Assembly: GCA_020634165.1 (NCBI GenBank) | Contig: JACKCF010000001.1 | Coordinates: 806,001 to 870,000, forward strand | Source of the DNA: Anaerolineaceae bacterium | GTDB taxonomy: Bacteria > Chloroflexota > Anaerolineae > Aggregatilineales > Phototrophicaceae | DNA length: 64,000 nucleotides | Direction of reading: 5' to 3' | Shown here: piece by piece, positions 44,693 to 53,153 of the stretch | How the letters are laid out: every line of letters begins with the position of its first letter | How positions within the stretch are numbered: the first letter of the stretch is position 1 | The notes under the pieces: generated by a model | The model's database searches: none | What the model saw: the letters and a program-made list of their open reading frames with translations, nothing else | Told to the model about the DNA's origin: nothing | Made by a program: the position numbers and the translations under genes

Positions 44693-45361
44693 TTATTCGT
44701 CTTCAGTATAAGGCACAACTTCGCCAATGCCCTCGATGCGCTCATGAACCACCGGATCGCCCTTGTAGACAATATCTTCTTTGCCGATGATCGTTGCGTT
44801 CAGTGTGCCCGTTGCGTACACCTCGGCGATCCCTGGCCCGCCGAGCATAATAGTCGTTGTCTCGCTGATGACATCGAAGCCGTAATAGCTGCCCAACCCA
44901 TTGATGTCGATGGTCTGCTCAGTGACGGTGCCGTCGGCGGTCAGGTTGCCCGGCCCAGGGATATCTGCGACGAAGTTTTCGGTATCCAGGTTATGGATCG
45001 TGATGTTGCCTGTGCCGCCCAGATTGATGTAGTCCAGGCTGGGGACGCTGATGGTATATTCAATCTGCGTATCGGTGATATAGCTGCTATCACTGGCAGC
45101 CAGTTCAATGACGAGCACGTTGTCTTCGACGGTCGTTTTCAACAGCGGCAGCAGATTTTCATAGGCTGTGACTGTAATGGCCTGTGGTTCGCCGACGGTA
45201 ATCGTCACTTCGCCCGTATCCGCCAGACGTACGCCCGTAAATGCGCTGACATCGCGTGTTTCTGTGACGATCTCACCGCTGCCGATGACCGCCTGTGTTG
45301 TGCAGGCGCTCAGGCCAATGAGGGCGAGGATAATACTCAGTAGGATGCTGATTTGTCGCAT
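44693..45361 (-). CDS. GIN-domain (DUF2807) lipoprotein
   Basis: A 222-aa lipoprotein with lipobox LIGLSAC (MRQISILLSIILALIGLSACTT). It is followed by a right-handed beta-helix-like head-GIN domain: GSGEIVTETRDVSAFTGVRLADTGEVTITVGEPQAITVTAYENLLPLLKTTVEDNVLVIEL ... GTGNITIHNLDTENFVADIPGPGNLTADG. Family members are surface proteins of unknown function. Its start lies close to a 110-nt gap before the DUF554 gene. Confidence 0.88.
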   Translation of the reverse strand: MRQISILLSIILALIGLSACTTQAVIGSGEIVTETRDVSAFTGVRLADTGEVTITVGEPQAITVTAYENLLPLLKTTVEDNVLVIELAASDSSYITDTQIEYTISVPSLDYINLGGTGNITIHNLDTENFVADIPGPGNLTADGTVTEQTIDINGLGSYYGFDVISETTTIMLGGPGIAEVYATGTLNATIIGKEDIVYKGDPVVHERIEGIGEVVPYTEDE

Positions 45362-45470
45362 AATATTTCTTTCTTGTGTTTTGCTGACGCGCTGCCTAAA
45401 GCAAAGCAGAACTATACAGCAGGGCGTCGTTTTTCTTTAGTGCCGGATGGCATAAATGCCAGGTATAGGC

Positions 45471-46265
45471 CTACAGTGGGTAAATCGGAATATTCAATGC
45501 CTGCCCGATGATGACCATCAGCGGCGCGATGACCAGCGCAGGCAAAAAATTGGCCACCCGTGATTTCTTAACATCCAGCAGGACCAGCGCCAGGGCCATC
45601 AGCAGAATGCCGCCGACGGCTGTCATCTCGATGATGGCCGCGTTCTGGGCCAGGGCATTGGTCATTTCTGGCGAGGCCAGTGCTTGCACCAACAGGCTGC
45701 CCGCAACGGCCAATCCGCCTTGAACGATTAGTATCGTAATTACGGTGAACAGCACCCCCAGGCCAAAGGTCGATGCAAACGCCATCGCCGCGAAGCCATC
45801 CAGCACACTCTTGATCGCCAGGAATTGAAATCCGCTCGCCAGTCCCATGCCATCCTGAATACTGCCAACGAAAGTCAGCGGACCGACGCAAAATACCAGG
45901 CTGGCTGTCACAAAGCCGGTGATAAAGCGTTCGCGATTACTGGCTGCGTCACCGGATTGCCCACTGCCGAAGCGCCGTTGCAAATACGCGCCGAAGCGTT
46001 CCAGCGCCGCGTCAATGCGCAGCCACTCGCCGATAATGACGCCGATCACAGTCGCCAGCAAGGGAATAATGATATTGCCGCTGAGGTTGGCATTTTGCAG
46101 CCCGACCACCAGCGTAATCAGGCCCAGGCCAGTGAGTACCGAGCTTTGGATGCGTTCAGGCAGCCGATTGCCAATGGCCATACCAATCAGGCTGCCGATC
46201 ATCACAGTGAGAATGTTGAGGATGGTTCCGCCCACGAGTGCGTTCCCGTCTGTGGAGTCGATCAA
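45471..46265 (-). CDS. DUF554 membrane protein
   Basis: A 264-aa membrane protein with about seven helices, matching DUF554 (YdfK-like): GGTILNILTVMIGSLIGMAIGNRLPERIQSSVLTGLGLITLVVGLQNA; IIIPLLATVIGVIIGEWLRIDAALERFGAYLQRRF; GFVTASLVFCVGPLTFVGSIQDGMG. The last motif is diagnostic. Possibly a transporter; substrate unknown. The track start is TTG; a GTG about 10 codons later (VGGTILN) matches family starts better. Confidence 0.85.
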   Translation of the reverse strand: MIDSTDGNALVGGTILNILTVMIGSLIGMAIGNRLPERIQSSVLTGLGLITLVVGLQNANLSGNIIIPLLATVIGVIIGEWLRIDAALERFGAYLQRRFGSGQSGDAASNRERFITGFVTASLVFCVGPLTFVGSIQDGMGLASGFQFLAIKSVLDGFAAMAFASTFGLGVLFTVITILIVQGGLAVAGSLLVQALASPEMTNALAQNAAIIEMTAVGGILLMALALVLLDVKKSRVANFLPALVIAPLMVIIGQALNIPIYPL

Positions 46266-46289
46266 TAAGGGATGACAAATCAGTGGGGA

Positions 46290-47126
46290 TTATAGCGCGT
46301 GGGGCCTTGTCTGTAGATGCACCAATAAGTGCGTTCCATCATGCTGGCGCACGACCTCGATTTTTCCGCCATCCTCATGCAGATGCTGCCCATACAGATG
46401 CCGCCCATTGCCCTGGAAAAGTGAGGCTAAGACCTCTTCAGAAAGCTGAGTGTCTTTACAGACAAGCTCAACCGTGACGCGGCCAAGTTGCTTACTATTT
46501 GCACTGAGGCGCATCTCGCCCTGATAGTCTAGCTCGGCGGCTAATGTCATCAGCACATGCCGAATCAGCCCATCGACGTGGTACGGTCGGCCCCAGGCTG
46601 GCGGCAGAATGACATCCAGGTTCATAACGAGCTGCACCGGATAGGGCTTAAGCCAATAGTGATAGAGAGGGGCCTGCTGGTAAAGCATCGTCACCAGATC
46701 AAAGGCCGCCGCAGGCTGCTGACGCTGCGCCTGCCGCTGTCGAAAGGCTGCCTGATTGATGGCATCTGTTGCCTGGAAAAGTTGGATGGCATGTGTATAG
46801 AGGGTTTCTAACTGAGCGGACTGCGTTTCCGTGATCTGCTCACTGCCAAACTGCTGCGGATGGTCCAGCAGCATGCGCGCATAGCCAATGAGTGACTCCT
46901 GCGGCGACCGGAACGCCGCGCCCAATGCTGGCATCACCTGCAAATAGGCCGCTTCTGTTGCAGGCAGTCCATCGAGTTGTTCCAGTAAATTCTGGCTAAT
47001 GCTGGCGATATGCTGCACAAAAGGCCGCTGCTGATCGTTCAGCGGATCGGCAGCTTTTAGCAGGGCTTGTGCCGATGCGCGTATCGCGGAAAGATGCAGC
47101 GCAAAATCAGTTGCCTGATGCAGCAA
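46290..47126 (-). CDS. Degenerate histidine-kinase-like protein
   Basis: A 278-aa protein. The middle (about 65-120: MPALGAAFRSPQESLIGYARMLLDHPQQFGSEQITETQSAQLETLYTHAIQLFQATD) matches the HisKA helix hairpin, but the phosphoacceptor His position is Ala (AAFRSPQ for HEFRTPL). The C-terminal part (DGLIRHVLMTLAAELDYQGEMRLS ... ELVCKDTQLSEEVLASLFQGNG) is an HATPase remnant lacking the DxGxG and GLGL boxes. No membrane segment. Starts 5 nt upstream in transcript order after the GNAT gene at 47132-47710, so likely co-transcribed. Possibly a non-catalytic scaffold or phosphatase partner. Confidence 0.6.
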   Translation of the reverse strand: MLHQATDFALHLSAIRASAQALLKAADPLNDQQRPFVQHIASISQNLLEQLDGLPATEAAYLQVMPALGAAFRSPQESLIGYARMLLDHPQQFGSEQITETQSAQLETLYTHAIQLFQATDAINQAAFRQRQAQRQQPAAAFDLVTMLYQQAPLYHYWLKPYPVQLVMNLDVILPPAWGRPYHVDGLIRHVLMTLAAELDYQGEMRLSANSKQLGRVTVELVCKDTQLSEEVLASLFQGNGRHLYGQHLHEDGGKIEVVRQHDGTHLLVHLQTRPHAL

Positions 47127-47131
47127 AGGTT

Positions 47132-47710
47132 TTACGCCTGTCTGGCAATGTGGTCGCTGCGCAGCAGGCCATATTGATACACATCGTAGTATTTGCCACC
47201 TTTGCGCAGCCGCTGCCGCAGGACGCCTTCCTGCTTAAAGCCAACTTTTTCCAGCACGCGCATCGAGGCCATATTGCCTTTGACGATATCTGCCTCAATC
47301 CGGTTAAGCCCCATCTTCTCCCAACCGAACTGTACCAGCGTTTTCAGCGCTTCGGTGGCATAACCCTGGCGCCAGTAGGGCGGCGCGATGTCCACGCCAA
47401 TTTCGGCATAATTCGCCTCGCGGTTCCAGTTATGCAGTCCGGCGGAACCAATGAACTCCCCATCATCCTTGAGCACAATGCCCCAACGCAGGCCATCCTT
47501 CGCCGCGAAGAAACCACCCATCCAGCGCAGCCACTCATTGGCCTGATCAATCGTCTTGATAGGTTGGGAGTCAATGAAGCTGACAACCTCAGGATTGCCG
47601 AAATGCCGCAGCAGTGCAGTCACATCGCTTGGCAGCATATCACGCAATTTAAGCCGTTCCGTTTCCAGAACAGGGAACTCATTGAAGTCGAAAACGTGTT
47701 TTACCGTCAT
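47132..47710 (-). CDS. RimJ/RimL-type N-acetyltransferase
   Basis: A 192-aa GNAT protein: FPVLETERLKLRDMLPSDVTALLRHFGNPEVVSFIDSQP; FIGSAGLHNWNREANYAEIGVDIAPPYWRQGYATEALKTLVQFGWEKMGLNRIEADIVKGNMASMRVLEKVGFKQEGVLRQRL. This is the ribosomal-protein-Ser/Ala acetyltransferase subtype; acetyl-CoA loop RQGYATEAL. Actual acceptor unknown. It is followed 5 nt later by the degenerate kinase-like gene. Confidence 0.92.
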   Translation of the reverse strand: MTVKHVFDFNEFPVLETERLKLRDMLPSDVTALLRHFGNPEVVSFIDSQPIKTIDQANEWLRWMGGFFAAKDGLRWGIVLKDDGEFIGSAGLHNWNREANYAEIGVDIAPPYWRQGYATEALKTLVQFGWEKMGLNRIEADIVKGNMASMRVLEKVGFKQEGVLRQRLRKGGKYYDVYQYGLLRSDHIARQA

Positions 47711-47849
47711 GTGCCCTCCGCGGTTTCGTTAGCGTGATGTTGGGCAAATACGCCACCATCGCCATAAGACAGGCAGCGCCATAAAAAGCTCAAGTCACTA
47801 AGTCTTAGTAAAAGGTCACAGACAGTAAGTAGATCAAAAATACTAAGTA

Positions 47850-47960
47850 GTGACGTTGATTGTGGAGGACGACCAGCCGATATTGAAACAGCTTAGTTTG
47901 ATTTTACATCAAACCGAGAGTGTAGCGCATTTGTTGGTTATCATGCACAAATCTGATGCT
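47850..47960 (+). pseudogene. Truncated response-regulator fragment
   Basis: A plus-strand frame from a GTG reads TLIVEDDQPILKQLSLILHQTESV, a recognisable receiver-domain start (beta1 plus the double-Asp pocket, then helix 1). The rest of the receiver, including the phosphoacceptor and the Lys, is missing; the frame then enters the antisense of the kinase gene 47973-48854. It looks like the 5' remnant of a response-regulator gene whose remainder was deleted when the convergent gene ended up here. Confidence 0.5.
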
Positions 47961-47972
47961 CATCTTGCGCAT

Positions 47973-48854
47973 CTACGCAATCGCCAGACTGAACTGAAAC
48001 TGTGTGCCGACATCGGGCGTGCTGTGCATCAGCAAGCGCCCACCCATCCGGTTGACGAAGTCCTGCGCGATGAACAAGCCCAGGCCCAGGCCATAGACCT
48101 TCGGGTCCAGTTGGTAAAACGGCTGGAACACGTAGACTTGCAGCGTCAGGGGAATACCAATGCCCGTATCCGTCACTGTGATGTCAACGTGATCGCCGAT
48201 GATCTGTGCAGTCACCGTGATATATCCGGCCCGCGTGAACTTAGCAGCGTTATCAATGAGGTTGTTCATCACATGGTCAAACAATTCTTCGTCGCCGCAA
48301 ACACTTGGGAGCTGGTCCGGCAGTTCCCAATGGATCGGGACGCTGCTTTTGACGGTGACAAAATCCGGCTTAAGAATATCACCAAGTGCGATTTTGTCGC
48401 CTGTGCCAGTGGATAGGGCATCCAGTGTGATGAGCGCATAATCCGTCAGATTCTGGATTTGGCGCTGGAGGTCATTGGCCTTGTTGCTGGCCCGATGTAA
48501 CAGCGAACGCTGCTTTTCATCCAGGTCACCGACCAGATATTCCAACAGGAGCAGGTCACAATAGCTGATAACGGCACTCATGGGTGCTAGCCGCTCATTG
48601 CTGAAGTCGCGCAGGCTGGCGACGCCATCTTTAGCGTAATCATCAACGATCTGGCGGTTGATACCGAACGCCTGCAGGGCCTGCGTCTGGATTTGCTGTA
48701 AATACTCAATTTGCTGCTCGTTCAGTTCGCCATATTGCCCACGCAGCAAAGCCTCCGTCATATTGAGGATGGCGGTTAGTGGGGTCAAAAAATGGTCACG
48801 TAATTGTCCGACGTTGGGTCCAGGCGGCGCGGTTGTGCCAGTCATAACATTCAT
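47973..48854 (-). CDS. Histidine-kinase-like protein with altered H-box
   Basis: A 293-aa soluble kinase-like protein. The dimerisation hairpin reads LRDHFLTPLTAILNMTEALLRGQYGELNEQQIEYLQQIQTQAL; at the canonical phosphoacceptor position relative to TPL stands Asp, with a His one residue later. A full HATPase follows: N-box HVMNNLIDNAAKFTRAG, G1 VTDTGIGIPLT, G2 YGLGLGLFIAQDFVNRMGG. It may still bind ATP. Its start codon directly follows the stop of the upstream kinase-like gene (TAGATG), so they are translated together. Confidence 0.8.
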   Translation of the reverse strand: MNVMTGTTAPPGPNVGQLRDHFLTPLTAILNMTEALLRGQYGELNEQQIEYLQQIQTQALQAFGINRQIVDDYAKDGVASLRDFSNERLAPMSAVISYCDLLLLEYLVGDLDEKQRSLLHRASNKANDLQRQIQNLTDYALITLDALSTGTGDKIALGDILKPDFVTVKSSVPIHWELPDQLPSVCGDEELFDHVMNNLIDNAAKFTRAGYITVTAQIIGDHVDITVTDTGIGIPLTLQVYVFQPFYQLDPKVYGLGLGLFIAQDFVNRMGGRLLMHSTPDVGTQFQFSLAIA

Positions 48855-49688
48855 CTACGTTTCGATTGGTAAATATAAATCGACCACCAGGCCGTTATCA
48901 TTCCTCAGTTGCAGATGCCCACCATGCCATATGGCGATTGCCTGTGCCAGCGGCAAACCAAGCCCCATGCCATCCGCAATGGTATCGACCTGGAAGAAAG
49001 GTTCTAGCGCACTTTCTATGGCTTTGCCAGGGATGCCGTTGCCTTTGTCGCGCACACTGATCAGGATCATGCCACTGTCTCGGCTAACCTGGATGTGGGC
49101 CGTTTCGCTGCCACTATGCCGAGCGACGTTGTCCAGCAGCGCATGGATTGCAGTGCGTATGCGCGTTGCGTCACAGTAGATCGGCGGCACATCCGGCACA
49201 ATCTCGCAGATGGTCGTCAGCGGGAAGGCCGTTTCCGGCTCGACAGCTTCAATCAACTGGCGCGCGCTTATCATGCGCTTGTTCAGTTTGCCGACGCGGT
49301 GTAGAGCTTCGCTGTACAGCCACAGGGTTCCGAACACACTTTGTAAGCTGTGCCCCACCTCACTAATGAACATCAGTCCGGCGAGTTGCTCTTCCGTAAC
49401 TGGTCCGTCGAGTTCATCCATGAGCGATTGTGTCGCTTCCAACAGGGGCAGCAAAACGGCATCGAATCGGTCACACAGGTAGGGTCGCTTGGCGATTTCC
49501 GTTAGACCCAATGAGGTGATGATGTCCATCAGCAGCGCATACAGGCCACCGCCGCAGCTATAAATGGTCTTGATGCTTTCACGCTGATCGCCGCCCAGGT
49601 CGCCGAAGGCGCCTGTCAGCAGCGATTCGCAGGTGATGCGTATCTCGGATAGGGGTTCGAGTAATTTGTCGTAGTTGGCGGTTGGCAT
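48855..49688 (-). CDS. Histidine-kinase-like ATPase without phosphoacceptor His
   Basis: A 277-aa protein. Its N-terminus YDKLLEPLSEIRITCESLLTGAFGDLGGDQRESIKTIYSCGGGLYALLMDI resembles a HisKA hairpin with no His at the acceptor site. The HATPase domain is good: N-box RTAIHALLDNVARHSG, G1 VRDKGNGIPGK, F-region PFFQVDTI, G2 GMGLGLPLAQAIAIWHGGH. It probably binds ATP but cannot autophosphorylate in the standard way. Lies 104 nt downstream of the HerA gene on the same strand and directly upstream of a second such gene. Confidence 0.8.
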   Translation of the reverse strand: MPTANYDKLLEPLSEIRITCESLLTGAFGDLGGDQRESIKTIYSCGGGLYALLMDIITSLGLTEIAKRPYLCDRFDAVLLPLLEATQSLMDELDGPVTEEQLAGLMFISEVGHSLQSVFGTLWLYSEALHRVGKLNKRMISARQLIEAVEPETAFPLTTICEIVPDVPPIYCDATRIRTAIHALLDNVARHSGSETAHIQVSRDSGMILISVRDKGNGIPGKAIESALEPFFQVDTIADGMGLGLPLAQAIAIWHGGHLQLRNDNGLVVDLYLPIET

Positions 49689-49791
49689 GTTTGGCTACTA
49701 TCGACTGATTTCCAACTATGATACCAGATAACCGCTTGCACAGAGTGAATAGGGTCTGTGCGAAACTGCACAAATTATTCTGTAGGACTTG

Positions 49792-51486
49792 CTAAATGCG
49801 GCGTTTGCCACCGCTGCCCAGGGATTTACGACTGGTATCGACGTTGACAGGCTGGGCCATCACCGCCTCATAAAATTCGGTGTCATAGGTGCGCGGCTTG
49901 ATAACCACGGGCATCGGTACTGCATGCCCCATGATGATTGCCTGCTGCTTGGTTTCCAGGCGGGCCAGCACTTCACGCAGGCCAGCCGCGCCGCTGATGC
50001 CATTCAGCACCGCATTGATGTCGCGCTCGTTATCCAGCAGGGCTGTGACGCGCGTACCGATCTGGCTCATGACCTCTTCGTCGATGGCGCTTGGCCGCTG
50101 GTCAATGACCAGCAGCGTCACTTTGTATTTACGCATTTCGCGCGCGATGATGCCGAAAGTCGTCTGCCGCGCCACCTGTGGCTCAAGGAATTTATGAGCT
50201 TCTTCAATTGTAATCAGCAGTTGCGGCGGCTCCAGCGAGGCATCGCCCAGGGATTTTTCCATCATCTCCACATAGCGATGGTGAATGCGCCGCGTAATAT
50301 AGTTGGCGACCAGCATATAAGCTTCGAGCTGGTTGCCATAGCGCCCAAATTCCAGCACGACGCTTTTCTGCTGATTGACGAGCAGCTCGATGATCTTCTG
50401 GACGCTGTCGCCTTCGTTTTCTTCGATCAGGAAGTGCCAGCGCTCAAATCGCTCAATGCGGCGTTGCAGGGCCGCCAGTGTACCGCCGCCGATATTCGTG
50501 TTCTGCGTGATGTGGTCGAGGTCTTCTGCGGAGCCGTCAATCAGCCGTTTGATCCAGCCTTTGCCCCACATCTTGCGCAGGGAATATGCCGCGTCGATCA
50601 TGGTATCTGATAGGCTCATGGTCGATTTCAGCATGGCGATGTCTTCTGGCTCGATCTCGTCATAGCCCAGCTTAATCTCGAAATCGAACTTGGCATCACG
50701 CCGCTGCGACGATTCCGCATCCAGCGTCAGGATGCTCACACGCGACTCGAACAGTTGCCGCAGCCCCTTAACGTGATAGCCGTTCTCGCTGGTGATCTGA
50801 TAGCCATAGTCATTGTGCATATCAAAAATCAGGCTGACGCCCTGCTGCTTGGCGATAACGCCCGCCAGCAAAACGCGCGTGAGAAAACTCTTGCCTGTGC
50901 CGCTTTTGCCGAAAACGCCCACGCTGCGCTCGACCAGCCGCTTGAGATTCAGGTTGATGTTGGTATCTTGCAGTTCCAAAGGCGACCCAACGTTGAAGTT
51001 GATCGGGCTTTCTTCGCCAAAGACGCTGTTGACATCCTGCTCAGTGGCGGTAAAAACGCGCATGAAGTGCCCCGGAATCGTCTTAACCGGTTTGGGGCCT
51101 TCGTCGTCGATAATCAGCATTGGCGTGACGGTGATGATGCCGTAGGCCACATTGCCCGTGAACACATCGCGAATGAAAGGCACGTCAATATTCGGCGGAT
51201 CGCTCTGAACGGAGGCGTTGGTGCTTTCCAGGGCGATATCGTTAATCATGCAGAAGTAACGCTGCTGCATACCATGAATCACCACATAGCGACCGACTGC
51301 CATTTCTTCTACATTGACGCCTGCTTCCAGCTTGACGGCCAACCCGCGCGACAAACTGCCGCCCACGACCACGCCCAGCCGCTGCGCAACAGCGCCGCTG
51401 CCATTGGTGGCATACATCGGGTGATTTCGATCTGATGAGAAGAATTCATCCAGGTTGTTCGGGTCGTTCGGGATGGTCATCGTCAC
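49792..51486 (-). CDS. HerA-type DNA translocase/helicase ATPase
   Basis: A 564-aa FtsK/HerA superfamily hexameric ATPase that pumps dsDNA, usually with the nuclease NurA. Residues about 36-75 and 110-140 form the HAS-barrel (GVVVGGSLSRGLAVKLEAG; GIITVTPMLIIDDEG). Walker A is FGKSGTGKS at 192-200, a Walker B-like LLITIEEAHKF near 423-433, then LLVIDQRPSAIDEEVMSQIGTRV with the Gln/Arg sensor near 459-480. The C-terminal YDTEFYEAV matches HerA tails. The Walker B glutamates are preceded by Ile rather than Asp (TIEEAH). NurA-like and HAS-barrel genes lie upstream on the same strand at 56.8-58.7 kb, separated by TIR, repeats and IS110. Confidence 0.92.
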   Translation of the reverse strand: MTMTIPNDPNNLDEFFSSDRNHPMYATNGSGAVAQRLGVVVGGSLSRGLAVKLEAGVNVEEMAVGRYVVIHGMQQRYFCMINDIALESTNASVQSDPPNIDVPFIRDVFTGNVAYGIITVTPMLIIDDEGPKPVKTIPGHFMRVFTATEQDVNSVFGEESPINFNVGSPLELQDTNINLNLKRLVERSVGVFGKSGTGKSFLTRVLLAGVIAKQQGVSLIFDMHNDYGYQITSENGYHVKGLRQLFESRVSILTLDAESSQRRDAKFDFEIKLGYDEIEPEDIAMLKSTMSLSDTMIDAAYSLRKMWGKGWIKRLIDGSAEDLDHITQNTNIGGGTLAALQRRIERFERWHFLIEENEGDSVQKIIELLVNQQKSVVLEFGRYGNQLEAYMLVANYITRRIHHRYVEMMEKSLGDASLEPPQLLITIEEAHKFLEPQVARQTTFGIIAREMRKYKVTLLVIDQRPSAIDEEVMSQIGTRVTALLDNERDINAVLNGISGAAGLREVLARLETKQQAIIMGHAVPMPVVIKPRTYDTEFYEAVMAQPVNVDTSRKSLGSGGKRRI

Positions 51487-51807
51487 TTGCTCCAGAACAG
51501 GCTCAGTCGGTTTCTATTGTACATCCGTTCTGAAATCAGCACAGGCTGAAAAGCAGTACTGAGTGCTGAGAATTGAGTGCTGAGTAAGTCTGCATGTGGG
51601 TACGGTAGACTACTTTGAACCACAAAGTCTCAAAGAGCACAAAGAGAGAAAGGAATTACCAAGATCGCTTTCGCCGTAGGGGCGGAGCATGCTCTGCCCG
51701 AACCAAGCGACTCTACAAGAGGAAAGACACAACGCAAAGTCACCAGGAATCAAAGGTACAAAGAAAGAAAAACACAACTCAGAGACGCAGAGATACGGTG
51801 TTAAAAG
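51487..51807. other. Intergenic repeat DNA flanking IS110
   Basis: No gene. Contains ACTGAGTGCTGAGAATTGAG (reverse of the CAGCACTCAGT repeats), CACAAAGTCTCAAAGAGCACAAAGAG-type sequence, a dispersed palindrome at 51680 and, next to the IS, CTCAGAGACGCAGAGATACGG. Confidence 0.6.
51680..51699. repeat. Dispersed palindrome GGGCGGAG-CATG-type
   Basis: GGGCGGAGCATGCTCTGCCC within GTAGGG...GCCCGAACCAA. The same outer bases and the trailing CGAACCAA occur at 53134-53153, so these are two copies of one element, on either side of the IS. Confidence 0.7.
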
Positions 51808-52806
51808 TCAAGCAGTAAGAAGTAGATCAGGATAAGTCGGATCATAGTCACGGTGCTTGACAACGCAGGCCCAGGCGAGATGAACCAACTTACGAGCAAC
51901 AGCGATGCGGGCAACTTGCTTGACTTTACCCTGACCGACTTTCTTGTTGTAGAACGCTTTGAGAGTGGGATTGAATTGGATGGCAGCGCCTGCGGCCATA
52001 TAGAGAGCTTGTCGCAGTTTGGGATGCCCACCACCGATAGTAGAGCGCTTGTGTAGGCTACGACCAGACTGACGGTGGTGAGGAACGAGTCCCGCATAAG
52101 CAGCCGCCTGCTGTGGCGTATCACAGCGCGAGAAAGCCTGGGTCGTGACCAGCAACCAGGCAGTGGTGACTGTGCCCATACCTGGAATCGAGAGGAGATG
52201 TTGGGCAGCTTGTTGCCATTGGGAATCAGAGGCCAGCAGCAATTCAATCTGTTCAAGTAGCTGCTTGGCTTGTTTTTTGAGAGTGGCAATATGCCGTTTG
52301 ACCTGAGTGATAATGGCTGTTGGTGCATGAGGATCGTGCTGCAAGGCATGCAATCGATTACGCTCCTGAGTCGCCATTTTCAGTAGATCATCGCGACGCT
52401 CCAACACATGTCGCAACTGGTGACAGATGGTAGCTGGCGGTGTCCACAGGTCAGGGCAGATCAGACGAGCGAAGTCAGACAACAACTGGGCATCGACCGC
52501 GTCCGTTTTACTTCGCTTCAATTGCATTTGACCAAAACGTCTGGCTTGCATAGGATTGATCACACTCACGCAATACCCAAGCTCATGCAGGAACAAAGCA
52601 AGCTTGAGCCAGTAGTTGCCTGTCGCTTCCATGACGATATGAATGTGTTTAGGGGCTACGATTTGACTTAAGGTCTGATGTAGGTGCTCATAATCGCTGA
52701 GGGTCTGGGCTAACGCCATCTGGCCTGTTTGCTTGGTCTGTGTTACTTGCCAGTAAAGGGACAAACTTTCAGCTGCAATATCGATACCGATATATAGTTT
52801 GAACAT
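51808..52806 (-). CDS. IS110-family transposase
   Basis: A 332-aa DEDD transposase. The N-terminal RuvC-like domain has all four acids: D9 (IGIDIAA), E60 (VMEATGNYW), D102 and D105 (SKTDAVDAQLLSDFARL). The C-terminal Transposase_20 domain (about 205-300: LLSIPGMGTVTTAWLLV ... AAYAGLVPHHRQSGRS ... QALYMAAGAAI) carries the nucleophilic Ser. Length is normal and no frameshift is seen, so it may be active. IS110 elements use a structured RNA from the non-coding end to choose donor and target; the 5' side (52807-53045) is a good candidate. Confidence 0.95.
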   Translation of the reverse strand: MFKLYIGIDIAAESLSLYWQVTQTKQTGQMALAQTLSDYEHLHQTLSQIVAPKHIHIVMEATGNYWLKLALFLHELGYCVSVINPMQARRFGQMQLKRSKTDAVDAQLLSDFARLICPDLWTPPATICHQLRHVLERRDDLLKMATQERNRLHALQHDPHAPTAIITQVKRHIATLKKQAKQLLEQIELLLASDSQWQQAAQHLLSIPGMGTVTTAWLLVTTQAFSRCDTPQQAAAYAGLVPHHRQSGRSLHKRSTIGGGHPKLRQALYMAAGAAIQFNPTLKAFYNKKVGQGKVKQVARIAVARKLVHLAWACVVKHRDYDPTYPDLLLTA

Positions 52807-52829
52807 GATGCCACTCTTTCCATCCTATC

Positions 52830-53045
52830 TTGGCCTATCTGGTACAATTTCAGCCTGTGAACAGAGTCGGCTCTTGCCTCATGGGATACGTCGTCTCGGC
52901 GACTGGATACGGTTCAGACTCGACTCTGTTCCGCCTTCATGTTGGCGATTATTCTCTGCGTCGTAGTCTGTGCTACTTGCCACAAAACAACCTGACCAAC
53001 TCGGCTGGCTCAGATGTCTCATACTTTAACATCTGGCCTACCTTC
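52830..53045 (-). ncRNA. Candidate IS110 bridge RNA
   Basis: The 5' non-coding end of the element contains an 11-bp perfect inverted repeat GAACAGAGTCG (52859-52869) and CGACTCTGTTC (52921-52931). It encloses a small hairpin GTCG/CGAC (52890-52903) flanked by direct copies of GGATAC (52884-52889, 52905-52910). A long-stem internal loop with repeated loop sequences is the type of structure described for bridge RNAs. Transcript ends are guesses, and the exact donor/target loops are not assigned. Confidence 0.5.
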
Positions 53046-53133
53046 TAACATATGAGGCACAAAGGCTCAGAGAGAGAATTACCAGGATCACTTGCCCCTA
53101 CAGAATCTCGTTTGCTTATCTCTTATATCGTAG

Positions 53134-53153
53134 GGGCGCAACATGTTGCGCCC
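53134..53153. repeat. Dispersed palindrome, perfect 20 bp
   Basis: GGGCGCAACATGTTGCGCCC, inside TAGG...CGAACCAA. No T-run. Second copy of the element at 51680-51699. Confidence 0.75.

Larger units (their letters stand above)
51790..53050 (-). mobile_element. IS110-family insertion sequence (approximate ends)
   Basis: Transposase plus a long structured 5' non-coding end of about 240 nt. IS110 elements lack terminal inverted repeats and often target duplications, so ends cannot be fixed from sequence alone. Flanking DNA on both sides is the 'CACAAAG...CAGAGA' and palindrome-bearing repeat, which suggests insertion inside repetitive intergenic DNA. Confidence 0.7.

Noticed and set aside
47850..48416. 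188-aa plus-strand gene
   Set aside because: Only the first about 30 codons look like a receiver; the rest is antisense to the kinase-like gene. Reported as a fragment instead.
49789..51435. Plus-strand frames across herA
   Set aside because: Antisense shadows; no domain, and HerA motifs are plain on the minus strand.
51808..53050. Terminal inverted repeats for the IS
   Set aside because: None visible; IS110 elements normally lack them, so ends were left approximate.
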